DNA from: Streptomyces cinnamoneus
Lineage (GTDB): Bacteria; Actinomycetota; Actinomycetes; Streptomycetales; Streptomycetaceae
Direction: 5' to 3'
DNA length: 64,000 bases
NCBI RefSeq assembly: GCF_014650495.1
Contig: NZ_BMVB01000018.1
Coordinates: 62,001 to 126,000, forward strand
Below the pieces are notes generated by a model, which saw nothing but the letters and a program-made list of their open reading frames with translations, did not search any database and was not told the DNA's origin. Both the position numbers and the translations under genes were made by a program. How positions within the stretch are numbered: the stretch's first letter is position 1; every line of letters begins with the position of its first letter. Below, piece by piece: positions 51,478 through 60,228 of this stretch.

Positions 51478-52348
51478 AGCCGCGGAGGAAGGGGGTGGCG
51501 AGGACGGCGGCGGCGACGGCCTGCGGGCGGTCGTACATCAGCAGGTGGCCGGCGGGGGCGACGGCCTCGAAGCGGGCGTCGAGCCGGTCGGCGAGGGCGC
51601 GCTGGCGCAGCAGCCAGCGGCGCTCGGGGCAGGAGCCGGTGCCCGGGGAGGCGGCGAGGACGGTGACGGGCGCGGGCGGCAGGCCGTGGTGGGCGCGCAG
51701 CTCCTCCAGCTCGGCGGCCACGTCGCGGTAGCGCGTGTTCTCCATGAGGATGGCCCGCATGACGCGCCCGGTGCCGTAGGTGCGGCGCACCAGCTCCGCC
51801 GGGGCGGGGTCCTGGCGCTTGACGGAGGCGGAGCGGACGGAGAAGCGGCGCAGGGCGGGGCCGAGGGCCCGCGGCAGCCCGGCCGTGGCGAAGGCCAGGC
51901 CCCGGACGTGGGCGGCGGCGGTGCGCAGCTCGCGGCCGGGGACGGGGCGGGCGTCCTCCTCCACGCTGCCGTCGACCAGGACGAGCCCGGCCGTGCGCTC
52001 CGGGTACAGCCGGGCGAACGCCTCGGCGTGGAAGCCGGCGAGGGAGTGCCCGACGACGGTGGCCGGGCCGGGCAGGTCCAGCGCGTCGAGGACGCCCGCT
52101 ATGCGGGCGGCCTCCGCGGCGGCGGTGGGCGGTTCGACGGCCGGGGCGCTGAACCCCAGTCCGGGGCGGTCGAAGCGGACCACCGTGCGGTACGGGGCGA
52201 GCAGCGGGACGACCTGCTCCCAGTCGAACCAGCCCATGCCGAGCCCGGCGCTGAGCACGCACACCGGGCCCGTGCCCTCGCGCACCACGTGCAGGGGCAC
52301 CCCGCCCACCCGCAGCATCCGCCCCGGTGGCCGTTCCGTACCGCTCAT
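51476..52348 (-). CDS. alpha/beta-fold hydrolase
   Basis: 290 aa. Oxyanion-hole strand VCVLSAGLGMGWFDWEQV, RFDRPGLGFSAP, nucleophile elbow VVGHSLAGFHAEAF (Ser about 112), catalytic His in PAGHLLMYDRPQAV near the C-terminus. It may be an esterase or lipase-like enzyme; substrate unknown. ATG at 52348. It lies between the permease and the P450, all on the minus strand, and may be co-transcribed with the permease (47-bp gap). Confidence 0.88.
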   Translation of the reverse strand: MSGTERPPGRMLRVGGVPLHVVREGTGPVCVLSAGLGMGWFDWEQVVPLLAPYRTVVRFDRPGLGFSAPAVEPPTAAAEAARIAGVLDALDLPGPATVVGHSLAGFHAEAFARLYPERTAGLVLVDGSVEEDARPVPGRELRTAAAHVRGLAFATAGLPRALGPALRRFSVRSASVKRQDPAPAELVRRTYGTGRVMRAILMENTRYRDVAAELEELRAHHGLPPAPVTVLAASPGTGSCPERRWLLRQRALADRLDARFEAVAPAGHLLMYDRPQAVAAAVLATPFLRG

Positions 52349-52394
52349 GCAGCTCCCCCTTCGGTCCGTCCCTCACCCGGAGGGCACGGACAAG

Positions 52395-53879
52395 CTACTC
52401 GACGGTGCCGCTCCCGCGGTGCTCGGCCGCCACCCAGTGCGGCTTGCGGAACGTCAGGAAGGCCAGCGGCGCGAGGAAGCCGAGGACCAGCAGGCCGCCG
52501 CCGACGGTGAGGACGTAAGACCAGACGGGACCGCCGCCGAACTGCTCGGGCGGGACGAAGCCGATGCACATGGCGCCGACGGACGCGGCGAAGCCGATGC
52601 CCGCGACCAGGTGCACGGCCGGCACGCGGAAGCCGCGCGGCTGATGGGGGCGGGTGGCGCGCAGCCGGATGACGGCGGCGAACATCAGCAGGTAGACGAC
52701 GAGGTAGATCTGCGTGGTGACGACCGAGAAGATCCAGTAGGCGCTGGAGACGTCGGGGATGAAGGCGTAGAGCAGCGCGATGAGGGTGGTCAGCACGCCC
52801 TGCACGACCATGATGTTCCGCGGCACGCCGTTGTTGTTGAGCTTCTGCAGGACGGGCGGCAGGTAGCCCTCCTGCCGGGAGACCATGAGCAGCCCCTTGG
52901 ACGGCCCGGCCAGCCAGGTGAGCATGCCGCCGAGCGCGGCCGCGACGAGCAGGACACCGACGACCTTGGTCAGCCAGCCGACGTGGAAGTGGTCGAAGAA
53001 GCCCTGGAACGCCTGCATCACACCCGCGGTGAGGCTGAGGTTCTCGCTCGGCATCACCCAGCTGATGGCCAGTGCGGGCAGGATGAAGATCAGCAGGACG
53101 AGGCCGGTGGCGGTGAACATGGCGCGCGGGTACTGCTTGCCGGGCTCGCGCAGCGCGGAGACGTGCACGCCGTTCATCTCCATGCCGGCGTAGGACAGGA
53201 AGTTGTTCACGATCAGCACGAGGCTGGCCAGCCCCGTCCACGGCGGCAGGACGTGGCCGCTGTCCATGGGGGCGGCCGAGGGGTTGCCCTGGGCCAGGAA
53301 GGCCAGGCCGAGGGCGACGAGGACGACGCCCGGGATCAGGGTGCCGATGACCAGGCCCATGCTGGAGAGTCCGGCGACCGCCTTGGTGCCGCGCGAGGAG
53401 ATCAGCACGCCCGACCAGTAGATGACGACGATGACGACGGCGATGTAGAGGCCGTTGTCGGCGAGCGAGGGGTCGATGACGTAGGCGAAGGTGCTCGCCA
53501 CGTAGGCCAGCAGGCTCGGGTAGTACGCGATCGTCATGGCGAACTGGCACCACACGGCGAGGAAGCCCAGCGGCCTGGAGAGGCCCTCGCTCACCCACCG
53601 GTAGACGCCGCCGGGCCAGCCGGAGGCCAGTTCCGCCGAGACGAGGGCGGTCGGCAGCAGGAAGACCACGGCGGGCAGCAGGTAGAGGAAGACGGCGGCG
53701 AGTCCGTAGATCGCCATCGAGGGCGAGGGGCGCAGGTTCGCGACCGAGGCGGTCGTCATCATCGCGAGCGTCGCCCACGAGAGGAACTGTGCCCGGCCGG
53801 CTCCCGGTGCGGGGGCGGCGGTGTCCGCGGCGGCAACGGTGGGGGGACGTTCGTCCCGAACCTGTTCCGTGGTGGTCAT
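52395..53879 (-). CDS. APC-family amino acid permease (glutamate/GABA antiporter-like)
   Basis: 494 aa, about 12 hydrophobic helices. The N-terminal core FLSWATLAMMTTASVANLR, then AELASGWPGGVYRWVSEGL (substrate-site helix), matches amino acid permeases of the GadC/YjeM type. Later NNFLSYAGMEMNGVHVSAL and WLAGPSKGLLMVSRQ. ATG at 53879 (MTTTEQVRD); no strong ribosome site is visible. Transported amino acid unknown; with nitrogen genes nearby, glutamate is plausible. Confidence 0.88.
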   Translation of the reverse strand: MTTTEQVRDERPPTVAAADTAAPAPGAGRAQFLSWATLAMMTTASVANLRPSPSMAIYGLAAVFLYLLPAVVFLLPTALVSAELASGWPGGVYRWVSEGLSRPLGFLAVWCQFAMTIAYYPSLLAYVASTFAYVIDPSLADNGLYIAVVIVVIYWSGVLISSRGTKAVAGLSSMGLVIGTLIPGVVLVALGLAFLAQGNPSAAPMDSGHVLPPWTGLASLVLIVNNFLSYAGMEMNGVHVSALREPGKQYPRAMFTATGLVLLIFILPALAISWVMPSENLSLTAGVMQAFQGFFDHFHVGWLTKVVGVLLVAAALGGMLTWLAGPSKGLLMVSRQEGYLPPVLQKLNNNGVPRNIMVVQGVLTTLIALLYAFIPDVSSAYWIFSVVTTQIYLVVYLLMFAAVIRLRATRPHQPRGFRVPAVHLVAGIGFAASVGAMCIGFVPPEQFGGGPVWSYVLTVGGGLLVLGFLAPLAFLTFRKPHWVAAEHRGSGTVE

Positions 53880-54041
53880 GGGGGGAGAGCGTCCTTCGGG
53901 CCGTGCGTCGTCGAGCGTTTTCGCCCCATGATCGGGCCTTGGCACTGCTTCGTGCACATCCGTCCGCACCGGGCCCCCTCGTCGGGCGATACCCCGTGGG
54001 GGTAAGGTGCGGGAGAGATCCACAGGCGCGGGAGGCAGGCG

Positions 54042-54548
54042 GTGCAAGGACGGACGGCCGCCGCCGCGTGGTGCGGCCGGCTGCTGTTGTTCGCCGCGCT
54101 GCTGCTCGGGATCGTGACCATGCACACACTCGGGCACCCCCGTGATCATGCGGGTGCGGCCCCTTCCACGACGGCCCCCCGGGCCGCCGACGACGCCCCG
54201 GGCCACGCGCCGGCTCACGCCCCGGGCCACGCGCCGGGTCACGCGGCGGCGGACTCCTCGCACCGGATGACGCCCGCGTCGTCCACGCTCTCCTCCGCGG
54301 CGGCCGTCCCCGCCCGGGGCGGCCCGCACGCCGCCCCTTGGGCCCACGGCCCCGGCGGCATGGACCCCATGGCGATCTGTCTCGCCGTGCTCGGGGCCGG
54401 CCTGGCCCTCATCCTCCTGCTCTCGCCGGGCGCACTGCGCCGCCCGGCCGCGGCGGCCGGGCCCGCGTGGTTCTCGCGCGCCCTGTGGCCCGTCCCGCCC
54501 CCACCACGGCACAAGGCCCTCGCCCGGTTGTCGGTGCTGCGCGTATAG
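54042..54548 (+). CDS. DUF6153 family protein
   Basis: 168 aa. N-terminal helix LLLFAALLLGIVTMHTLGHP (residues about 14-33) is followed by a His-rich extracytoplasmic stretch with repeated HAPG units, then a second helix after GGMDPMAICLAVLGAGL (about 112-128). The MDPM-type motif and His/Met composition suggest copper binding at the membrane. The GTG at 54042 has GGAGG upstream. It is followed by a multicopper oxidase, so it probably supplies or senses copper for it. Function is inference. Confidence 0.8.
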   Translation: MQGRTAAAAWCGRLLLFAALLLGIVTMHTLGHPRDHAGAAPSTTAPRAADDAPGHAPAHAPGHAPGHAAADSSHRMTPASSTLSSAAAVPARGGPHAAPWAHGPGGMDPMAICLAVLGAGLALILLLSPGALRRPAAAAGPAWFSRALWPVPPPPRHKALARLSVLRV

Positions 54549-54606
54549 CGGCAGCGCGCTCGCCGCTGCCCCGCACACCACCGACCACCCACGAGGTGCC
54601 TTTCCC

Positions 54607-56220
54607 ATGCGCAACACCACTCGCCGCGCCGTGCTCGGCGCGGGCATCGTCACCGCCGGAAGCGGCCTGCTGGCCGCCTGCTCGAAGGACGGCGGTTCCT
54701 CCGCGGCGCCGTCCGGCGCCGCGCCCGCCGGCTACGTCTCCCCCGACGGCCCGGAGGTCGCCGCCGCGGAGGCCCGGCGCCGCCCGGGCCCCGTGCGCGA
54801 GGTGCGGCTGACCGCCACGGCGGCCGCGCTCGACCTGGGCGGGGGCCGTACCGTCCGGTCCTGGGCGTACGACGACGCCCTGCCCGGCAAGGAGATCCGG
54901 GTCACCGCCGGCGACACGCTCGCCCTCACCCTCGCCAACCACCTGCCCGAGCCCACGTCCGTGCACTGGCACGGACTGGCGCTGCGCAACGACATGGACG
55001 GGGTCCCCGGCCTCACGCAGCCGGCCGTCCGGGCGGGGGCCTCGCGCCAGTACCGCTTCGCGGTCGCGCACCCCGGCACGTACTGGCTGCACCCGCATGC
55101 CGGCACCCAGCAGGACCGGGGGCTGTACGCGCCGCTGATCGTGGAGGACCCGAAGGAGCCGCTGGCCTACGACAAGGAGTGGGTCGTCGTCCTCGACGAC
55201 TGGGTCGACGGGGTGGACGGCAGCACCCCGGACGCGGTGCTCGCGGAGCTCGGCCGGGGCATGGGCGGCATGGACCACGGCGGGGGCACGGGCCACGGCG
55301 GGGGCATGGATCACGGCGGGGGCATGGATCACGGCGGGGGACACGGCATGGCGCACACGTCGGCGTCGACGACGTCCCCCTCCCCCGCCGGGCCGCCGCG
55401 GATGCTGATGGGCGCCACCAGCGACGTGCTCGGCGGTGACGCCGGTGACGTCGCCTACCCCCACTACCTCGTCAACGGCCGCGTCCCGGAGGACCCGCAG
55501 ACCTTCACCGCCCGGCCCGGCGACCGGGTGCGCATCCGCCTCATCAACGCGGGCGGTGACACGGCCTTCCGCGTGGCCCTCGGCGACCATCGCATGACCG
55601 TCACCCATGCGGACGGTTTCCCCGTCGAACACGTCCGGACGGACGCCCTCCTGCTGGGTATGGGAGAGCGCTACGACGTGCTGGTGGAGGTGAAGGACGG
55701 CGTCTTCCCGCTGACCGCCCTGGCCGAGGGCAAGAAGCGCAGCGCGCTGGCCGTGCTGCGCACGGGCGGCGGGACGGCGCCCGGTGCACACGTGCGCCCC
55801 CGGGAGCTGGAGGGCGCCCCGCTGACCGCCGCCGCCCTGAAGGCGGACCGGTCCGTGGCGCTCGCGGACCGCAGGCCCGACCGCACGGTCACCCTTCGGC
55901 TGTCGGGCTCGATGGCGACGTACGACTGGGCCATCAACGGCCGGAAGTACGCGCCCACGCAGCGCTACCCGGTGGGCGCGGGCGAGCGGGTGCGGCTCGT
56001 CTTCGTCAACGAGACCGACATGTGGCACCCGATGCACCTGCACGGCCACACCTTCGCGCTGCCCGGCGGCGGGCCGCGCAAGGACACCGCGATCGTGCTG
56101 CCGGGCAAGCGGCTGGAGGCGGACTTCGACGCGGACAACCCGGGCCTGTGGATGATCCACTGCCACAACGTCTACCACGCGGAGGCCGGGATGATGACGG
56201 TCCTCGGCTACCGCGGCTAG
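54607..56220 (+). CDS. multicopper oxidase family protein
   Basis: 537 aa. N-terminus TTRRAVLGAGIV is a Tat-type signal ending in the lipobox LLAAC, so probably an exported lipoprotein. Copper motifs: HWHG (120-123), HPHAG (162-166), HPMHLHGH (474-481) and HCHNVYHAEAGM (518-529), enough for type 1, 2 and 3 sites. A Met/His/Gly repeat (MDHGGGMDHGGG, about residues 219-250) should bind copper. Likely oxidises cuprous ions or phenolic substrates in the envelope. Follows DUF6153 by 58 bp. A GC hairpin ends the gene. Confidence 0.93.
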   Translation: MRNTTRRAVLGAGIVTAGSGLLAACSKDGGSSAAPSGAAPAGYVSPDGPEVAAAEARRRPGPVREVRLTATAAALDLGGGRTVRSWAYDDALPGKEIRVTAGDTLALTLANHLPEPTSVHWHGLALRNDMDGVPGLTQPAVRAGASRQYRFAVAHPGTYWLHPHAGTQQDRGLYAPLIVEDPKEPLAYDKEWVVVLDDWVDGVDGSTPDAVLAELGRGMGGMDHGGGTGHGGGMDHGGGMDHGGGHGMAHTSASTTSPSPAGPPRMLMGATSDVLGGDAGDVAYPHYLVNGRVPEDPQTFTARPGDRVRIRLINAGGDTAFRVALGDHRMTVTHADGFPVEHVRTDALLLGMGERYDVLVEVKDGVFPLTALAEGKKRSALAVLRTGGGTAPGAHVRPRELEGAPLTAAALKADRSVALADRRPDRTVTLRLSGSMATYDWAINGRKYAPTQRYPVGAGERVRLVFVNETDMWHPMHLHGHTFALPGGGPRKDTAIVLPGKRLEADFDADNPGLWMIHCHNVYHAEAGMMTVLGYRG

Positions 56221-56227
56221 GCGTGCG

Positions 56228-56261
56228 CGACGGGCCCGGCGCCGGCCGGCCGGGCCCGTCG
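56228..56261 (+). terminator. Terminator after the multicopper oxidase
   Basis: 12-bp arms CGACGGGCCCGG (56228-56239) and CCGGGCCCGTCG (56250-56261) with a 10-nt loop, just past the stop. Confidence 0.8.
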
Positions 56262-56310
56262 TGGCGGCACTCACACCACATTGCGTCAGTCAGACGATTA
56301 GACTGGCGGC

Positions 56311-58065
56311 GTGGCTCAACTTCGTCTCGCCCTGAACCAGATCGACTCCCGCGTCGGCGACCTCGCCGGGAACGCCGACTCGATCGTCCGCTGGACCCGG
56401 CACTCCGCCGAACAGGGAGCCCACCTCGTGGCGTTCCCCGAGATGGTGCTGACGGGCTACCCCGTCGAGGACCTCGCCCTGCGGTCGTCCTTCGTCGAGG
56501 CCAGCCGGACCGCCCTGCACTCCCTCGCCGGACGCCTGCAGGCGGAGGGCCTCGGGGAGCTGCCGGTGGTCGTCGGCTACCTCGACCGCCACGAGGAGTT
56601 CCGCCACGAGCTGGGCCGGCCGGCCGGTGCCCCGTGCAACGCCGCCGCCGTGCTGCACCGCGGCGAGGCCGTGCTCACCTTCGCCAAGCACCACCTGCCC
56701 AACTACGGGGTCTTCGACGAGTTCCGGTACTTCGTGCCCGGCGACACGCTGCCGATGATCCGCGTGCACGGCGTGGACGTCGCCCTCGCCATCTGCGAGG
56801 ACCTCTGGCAGGGCGGCGGCCGCGTGCCCGCCACCCGCACCGCCGGGGCCGGGCTGCTGCTCTCGGTCAACGCCTCCCCCTACGAGCGGGAGAAGGACGA
56901 CACCCGCCTGGAGCTGGTCCGCAAGCGGGCCCAGGAGGCCGGCTGCACCCTCGCCTACCTGGCGATGACCGGCGGCCAGGACGAGCTGGTCTTCGACGGC
57001 GACTCGATCGTCGTCGACCGCGACGGCGAGGTCGTCACGCGCGCCCCGCAGTTCGAGGAGCGCTGCGTGGTGCTCGACCTCGACCTGCCCGAGGCCCCGG
57101 CGACGCCGCCGTCCGGCGTGGTCGACGACGGCCTGCGCATCGAGCACGTCACCCTCTCCGCCGAGCCCCTGCCCGCCTACGAGCCGGAGTTCACCGGCGG
57201 CGAGGTGGCGCACCTGGGCGACGACGAGGAGGTGTACAGCGCGCTGGTGACGGGCCTGCGGGCCTACGTCCGGAAGAACGGTTTCCGCAGCGTCCTCATC
57301 GGCCTCTCCGGCGGCATCGACTCCGCGCTCGTCGCGGCCGTCGCCTGCGACGCGATCGGTGCGGAGAACGTGTACGGCGTGGCCATGCCGTCCCGCTACT
57401 CCTCCGACCACTCCCTCGGCGACGCCGAGGAACTGGCCCGCCGCACCGGCCTCCACCTCCGCACCGTGCCGATCGCACCGATGTTCGACGCGTACATGGG
57501 GGCGCTGGGCCTGACCGGCCTCGCCGAGGAGAACCTGCAGTCCCGCCTGCGGGGCACGATGCTGATGGCGATCTCCAACCAGGAGGGCCACATCGTGCTG
57601 GCGCCGGGCAACAAGTCCGAGCTGGCGTGCGGCTACTCCACGCTCTACGGCGACTCGGTGGGCGCGTACGGCCCGATCAAGGACGTCTACAAGACGGGCA
57701 TCTTCCGCCTCGCCCGCTGGCGCAACCGGGCGGCGGCCGAGCGCGGCGAGACACCGCCCATCCCCGAGAACTCCATCACCAAGCCCCCGAGCGCCGAGCT
57801 GCGCCCGGGCCAGGTGGACACGGACTCGCTGCCGGACTACGACGTGCTCGACCGGATCCTGGAGCTGTACGTCGACCGGGACCAGGGCCGGGCGGCCATC
57901 GTCGCGGAGGGCTTCGACGCGGAGCTGGTCACGCGCATCCTGCGGCTCGTCGACACGGCGGAGTACAAGCGGCGCCAGTACCCGCCGGGCACGAAGATCT
58001 CGGCGAAGGGCTTCGGCAAGGACCGTCGCCTGCCGATCACGAACGCCTGGCGCGAGAGCGTGTGA
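56311..58065 (+). CDS. nadE: glutamine-dependent NAD+ synthetase
   Basis: 584 aa with two domains. An N-terminal nitrilase-type glutaminase (Glu44 in FPEMVLTGYPVEDL, Lys126 in AKHHLPNYGVFDE, Cys162 in AICEDLW) supplies ammonia. The C-terminal synthetase has the pyrophosphatase loop SGGIDSALVAAVA (about 332-344) and APGNKSELACGY. Last step of NAD biosynthesis. The GTG at 56311 gives VAQLRLALNQ. Convergent with the DUF2277 gene; their ends are separated by a hairpin. Confidence 0.96.
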   Translation: MAQLRLALNQIDSRVGDLAGNADSIVRWTRHSAEQGAHLVAFPEMVLTGYPVEDLALRSSFVEASRTALHSLAGRLQAEGLGELPVVVGYLDRHEEFRHELGRPAGAPCNAAAVLHRGEAVLTFAKHHLPNYGVFDEFRYFVPGDTLPMIRVHGVDVALAICEDLWQGGGRVPATRTAGAGLLLSVNASPYEREKDDTRLELVRKRAQEAGCTLAYLAMTGGQDELVFDGDSIVVDRDGEVVTRAPQFEERCVVLDLDLPEAPATPPSGVVDDGLRIEHVTLSAEPLPAYEPEFTGGEVAHLGDDEEVYSALVTGLRAYVRKNGFRSVLIGLSGGIDSALVAAVACDAIGAENVYGVAMPSRYSSDHSLGDAEELARRTGLHLRTVPIAPMFDAYMGALGLTGLAEENLQSRLRGTMLMAISNQEGHIVLAPGNKSELACGYSTLYGDSVGAYGPIKDVYKTGIFRLARWRNRAAAERGETPPIPENSITKPPSAELRPGQVDTDSLPDYDVLDRILELYVDRDQGRAAIVAEGFDAELVTRILRLVDTAEYKRRQYPPGTKISAKGFGKDRRLPITNAWRESV

Positions 58066-58072
58066 CACCCGG

Positions 58073-58102
58073 GCGGGGCAGGAGGCTCATCCCCTGCCCC
58101 GC
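58073..58102. terminator. Shared hairpin between nadE and the DUF2277 gene
   Basis: GCGGGGCAG (58073-58081) and CTGCCCCGC (58094-58102), 12-nt loop. The right arm overlaps the end of the minus-strand DUF2277 gene. Confidence 0.7.
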
Positions 58103-58299
58103 ACCACCAGTCCGTCCAGCAGCCGGGCCGTCGCCGCGGCCACCTCGTCGACGGCCTGCTCGAAGACGGCCTCGTTGTGCGCGGCGGGGTGGTGGAACCC
58201 CGACACCTTCCGCACGTACTGCAGGGCGGCCGCGCGGATGTCGTCCTCGCCCACCTCGGGCGTCACCGGCGCCCTGAGCGTCTTGATGCTGCGGCACAT
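58087..58299 (-). CDS. DUF2277 family small protein
   Basis: 70 aa, starts MCRSIKTLRAPVTPEVGEDDI and contains RAAALQYVRKVSGFHHPAAHN, the pattern of DUF2277. The Cys at position 2 and the His pair may bind metal. Function unknown. ATG at 58299, 22 bp downstream of the EEP-protein stop at 58322; both genes are on the minus strand and could share a transcript. Confidence 0.9.
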   Translation of the reverse strand: MCRSIKTLRAPVTPEVGEDDIRAAALQYVRKVSGFHHPAAHNEAVFEQAVDEVAAATARLLDGLVVRGRG

Positions 58300-58321
58300 G
58301 ACTCCAGTGTGCCGCGCGGCG

Positions 58322-59380
58322 TCAGATCGTGAACCGCGCCGCCACCGGCAGGTGGTCGCTCGGCGTCGCCGGCAGGGTCCACGCCGAGACCGGGTCCATG
58401 CCGCGCACCATGATCTGGTCGATGCGGGCCATCGGGAAGTCGGCGGGCCAGCTGAAGCCGAAGCCGTCGCCGGCCGCGCCCTGCGCCGAGCGCAGCTGCG
58501 AGGTGATGGGGGCGAGCGAGCGGTCGTTCATGGTGCCGTTGAGGTCACCGAGGAGGACGACCCTCTTCTCCGGCTCCTGGGCGATGGCCCGGCCGAGCGC
58601 CTCGGCGCTGTTGTCGCGCTGCCCGGCGGTGAAGCCGGCGTTGAACTTCACGCGCACCGAGGGCAGGTGGGCGACGTAGACGGCCACCGGGCCCTGCGGG
58701 GTGCGGACGGTGGCGCGCAGGGCGCGCGTCCAGCCCAGCTTGATGTCGACGGGCTGGCTCAGCTGCAGCGGGTACTTGCTCCAGATGCCCACCGTGCCCT
58801 GCACGGAGTGGTACTTGTACGTGCCCGCGAGCGCCTTCGCGTACCGGGAGGCGTCGCTGAGCTCCTCCAGGGCGACGACGTCCGCGCCGGAGGCGGCCAC
58901 GGCCCGGGCGGTGGCGGCCGGGTTGGGGTTCTCGGCGTTGACGTTGTGGGTGGCGACGGTGAAGTTGCCGCCCTTGCCGGACTTGTCGCTCAGCAGGCCG
59001 CCGAAGAGGTTGGCCCAGACGACGGCGGGGAGCAGCAGGGCTATCAGGGCCGTCGCCGAGCGGCGCCACAGCGCCAGCCCGAGCAGCACCGGGAGGAACA
59101 GGCCCAGCCAGGGCAGGAACGTCTCGGTGAGGCTGCCGAGGTTGCCGACCCGGTTGGGGATGTCGGCGTGCAGCAGCATCAGCAGGCCCAGCAGCACGGC
59201 GGCCGCGGCGAGCACCGCGCCGCGGCGCCACATGCCGGGGCTCTTCCACTGCCTCTTCTCGTCCTGCTGCTCGTCCCGCTTGTCCTGCCACCGGGCGGTG
59301 AGGAAGCGGCGGACTCCGGAGCCGTTCCGCTCCGGAGCGGCTCCCTCGTGGCCCGTCTCCTCCATGTATGCCTGCGGCAT
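58322..59380 (-). CDS. membrane-bound endonuclease/exonuclease/phosphatase family protein
   Basis: 352 aa. After a basic N-terminal tail, three hydrophobic helices occupy about residues 50-140. The C-terminal EEP domain shows VATHNVNAENPNP, VVALEEL (metal Glu), VYVAHLPSV (His), VLLGDLNGTM (Asp/Asn) and PSDHLPVAARF (catalytic His). Such membrane-anchored EEP proteins face outside and may hydrolyse phosphodiesters; substrate unknown. ATG at 59380. Confidence 0.88.
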   Translation of the reverse strand: MPQAYMEETGHEGAAPERNGSGVRRFLTARWQDKRDEQQDEKRQWKSPGMWRRGAVLAAAAVLLGLLMLLHADIPNRVGNLGSLTETFLPWLGLFLPVLLGLALWRRSATALIALLLPAVVWANLFGGLLSDKSGKGGNFTVATHNVNAENPNPAATARAVAASGADVVALEELSDASRYAKALAGTYKYHSVQGTVGIWSKYPLQLSQPVDIKLGWTRALRATVRTPQGPVAVYVAHLPSVRVKFNAGFTAGQRDNSAEALGRAIAQEPEKRVVLLGDLNGTMNDRSLAPITSQLRSAQGAAGDGFGFSWPADFPMARIDQIMVRGMDPVSAWTLPATPSDHLPVAARFTI

Positions 59381-59562
59381 GGGATGTCCTCACTGCTTCG
59401 TCAACTGCGTCCCCGCCACCCGACCATAGGTGATCATCGGAGCGGGGCTTACCCGGCCACCCCTGGCGGGGGCGTCGGGGAGGAGGACGACCGTCCGGTG
59501 TGCCGGGGTTCCTGTCGATCGCGCCCCTCCGGGGGCTGTGACAGAACGGGCACATTCGGGTC

Positions 59563-60228
59563 TCAGCCGGAAAAAGCCCTCTCCCGGGGCCGTACGCCCT
59601 CCAGCACGGTGTCGACGATCCGCTCCGCCAGCCCCTCGGAGAGATCCTCCCACTCGTGCAGCAGGGCCCGGGTCAGCATCGGGCTGACGAACAGCTCGGC
59701 CAGCAGCTCGACGTCCAGGTCGGAGCGGACCTCACCGGTCGCCATGCCGCGCCGCAGCACGGCGAAGACGGCCTCGCGACGGGCCGTGACGACCGTGCGG
59801 TGGTATTCGTTCCAGAGCCTGGGGTGCGCCTTGACCTGGGTGACGACCGTGCGCAGGACGGCGGAGGAGCGCTTGGCGAGCCCGCGCCGGCGCAGGAACT
59901 CCAGGAGCACGACGAGGTCGTCGCGGACCGAGACGCCGGGCGGCTCGGGCTGGCTGACGTCGTCGAGGGAGCGCAGCACGTCGAGCATCAGCTCCTCCTT
60001 GCCGGCCCAGCGCCGGTAGAGGGCGGCCTTGCCGACGCCCGCCTCGCGGGCTATCCGCTCCATCGACAGCTCGCCGATGGTGACGCCCTGTTCCAGCAGG
60101 CGCAGCACGGTCTCGACGACGGCGGTGTCGACGGCCGCGCTGCGCGGCCGCCCGCGGCGCCCGGCGCGGGCGGTGCCCTGGGCGGGGGTGCCGGTGCTCC
60201 CGTGCGCGGGGGTGCCGGTGCCGTTCAA
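59563..60228 (-). CDS. TetR-family transcriptional regulator
   Basis: 221 aa. After a low-complexity N-terminal tail (GTPAHGSTGTPAQGT), the TetR HTH spans about residues 40-85 (IGELSMERIAREAGVGKAALYRRWAGKEELML). The C-terminal ligand-binding domain follows. TTG at 60228 overlaps the MFS stop (TTGA), and no ATG or GTG lies nearby, so translation depends on the upstream efflux gene. It probably represses the MFS-tetR operon through the palindrome at 61866. Confidence 0.88.
   Translation of the reverse strand: MNGTGTPAHGSTGTPAQGTARAGRRGRPRSAAVDTAVVETVLRLLEQGVTIGELSMERIAREAGVGKAALYRRWAGKEELMLDVLRSLDDVSQPEPPGVSVRDDLVVLLEFLRRRGLAKRSSAVLRTVVTQVKAHPRLWNEYHRTVVTARREAVFAVLRRGMATGEVRSDLDVELLAELFVSPMLTRALLHEWEDLSEGLAERIVDTVLEGVRPRERAFSG

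Noticed and set aside
52395..54653. Long minus-strand frame extending the permease by 258 residues
   Set aside because: The extension runs antisense through the DUF6153 gene and is Arg/Gly/Pro-rich; the permease starts at 53879.
59381..59562. Plus-strand ORF in the gap between the EEP protein and tetR
   Set aside because: Weak coding signature and it continues antisense into tetR; the gap more likely holds the EEP-gene promoter.
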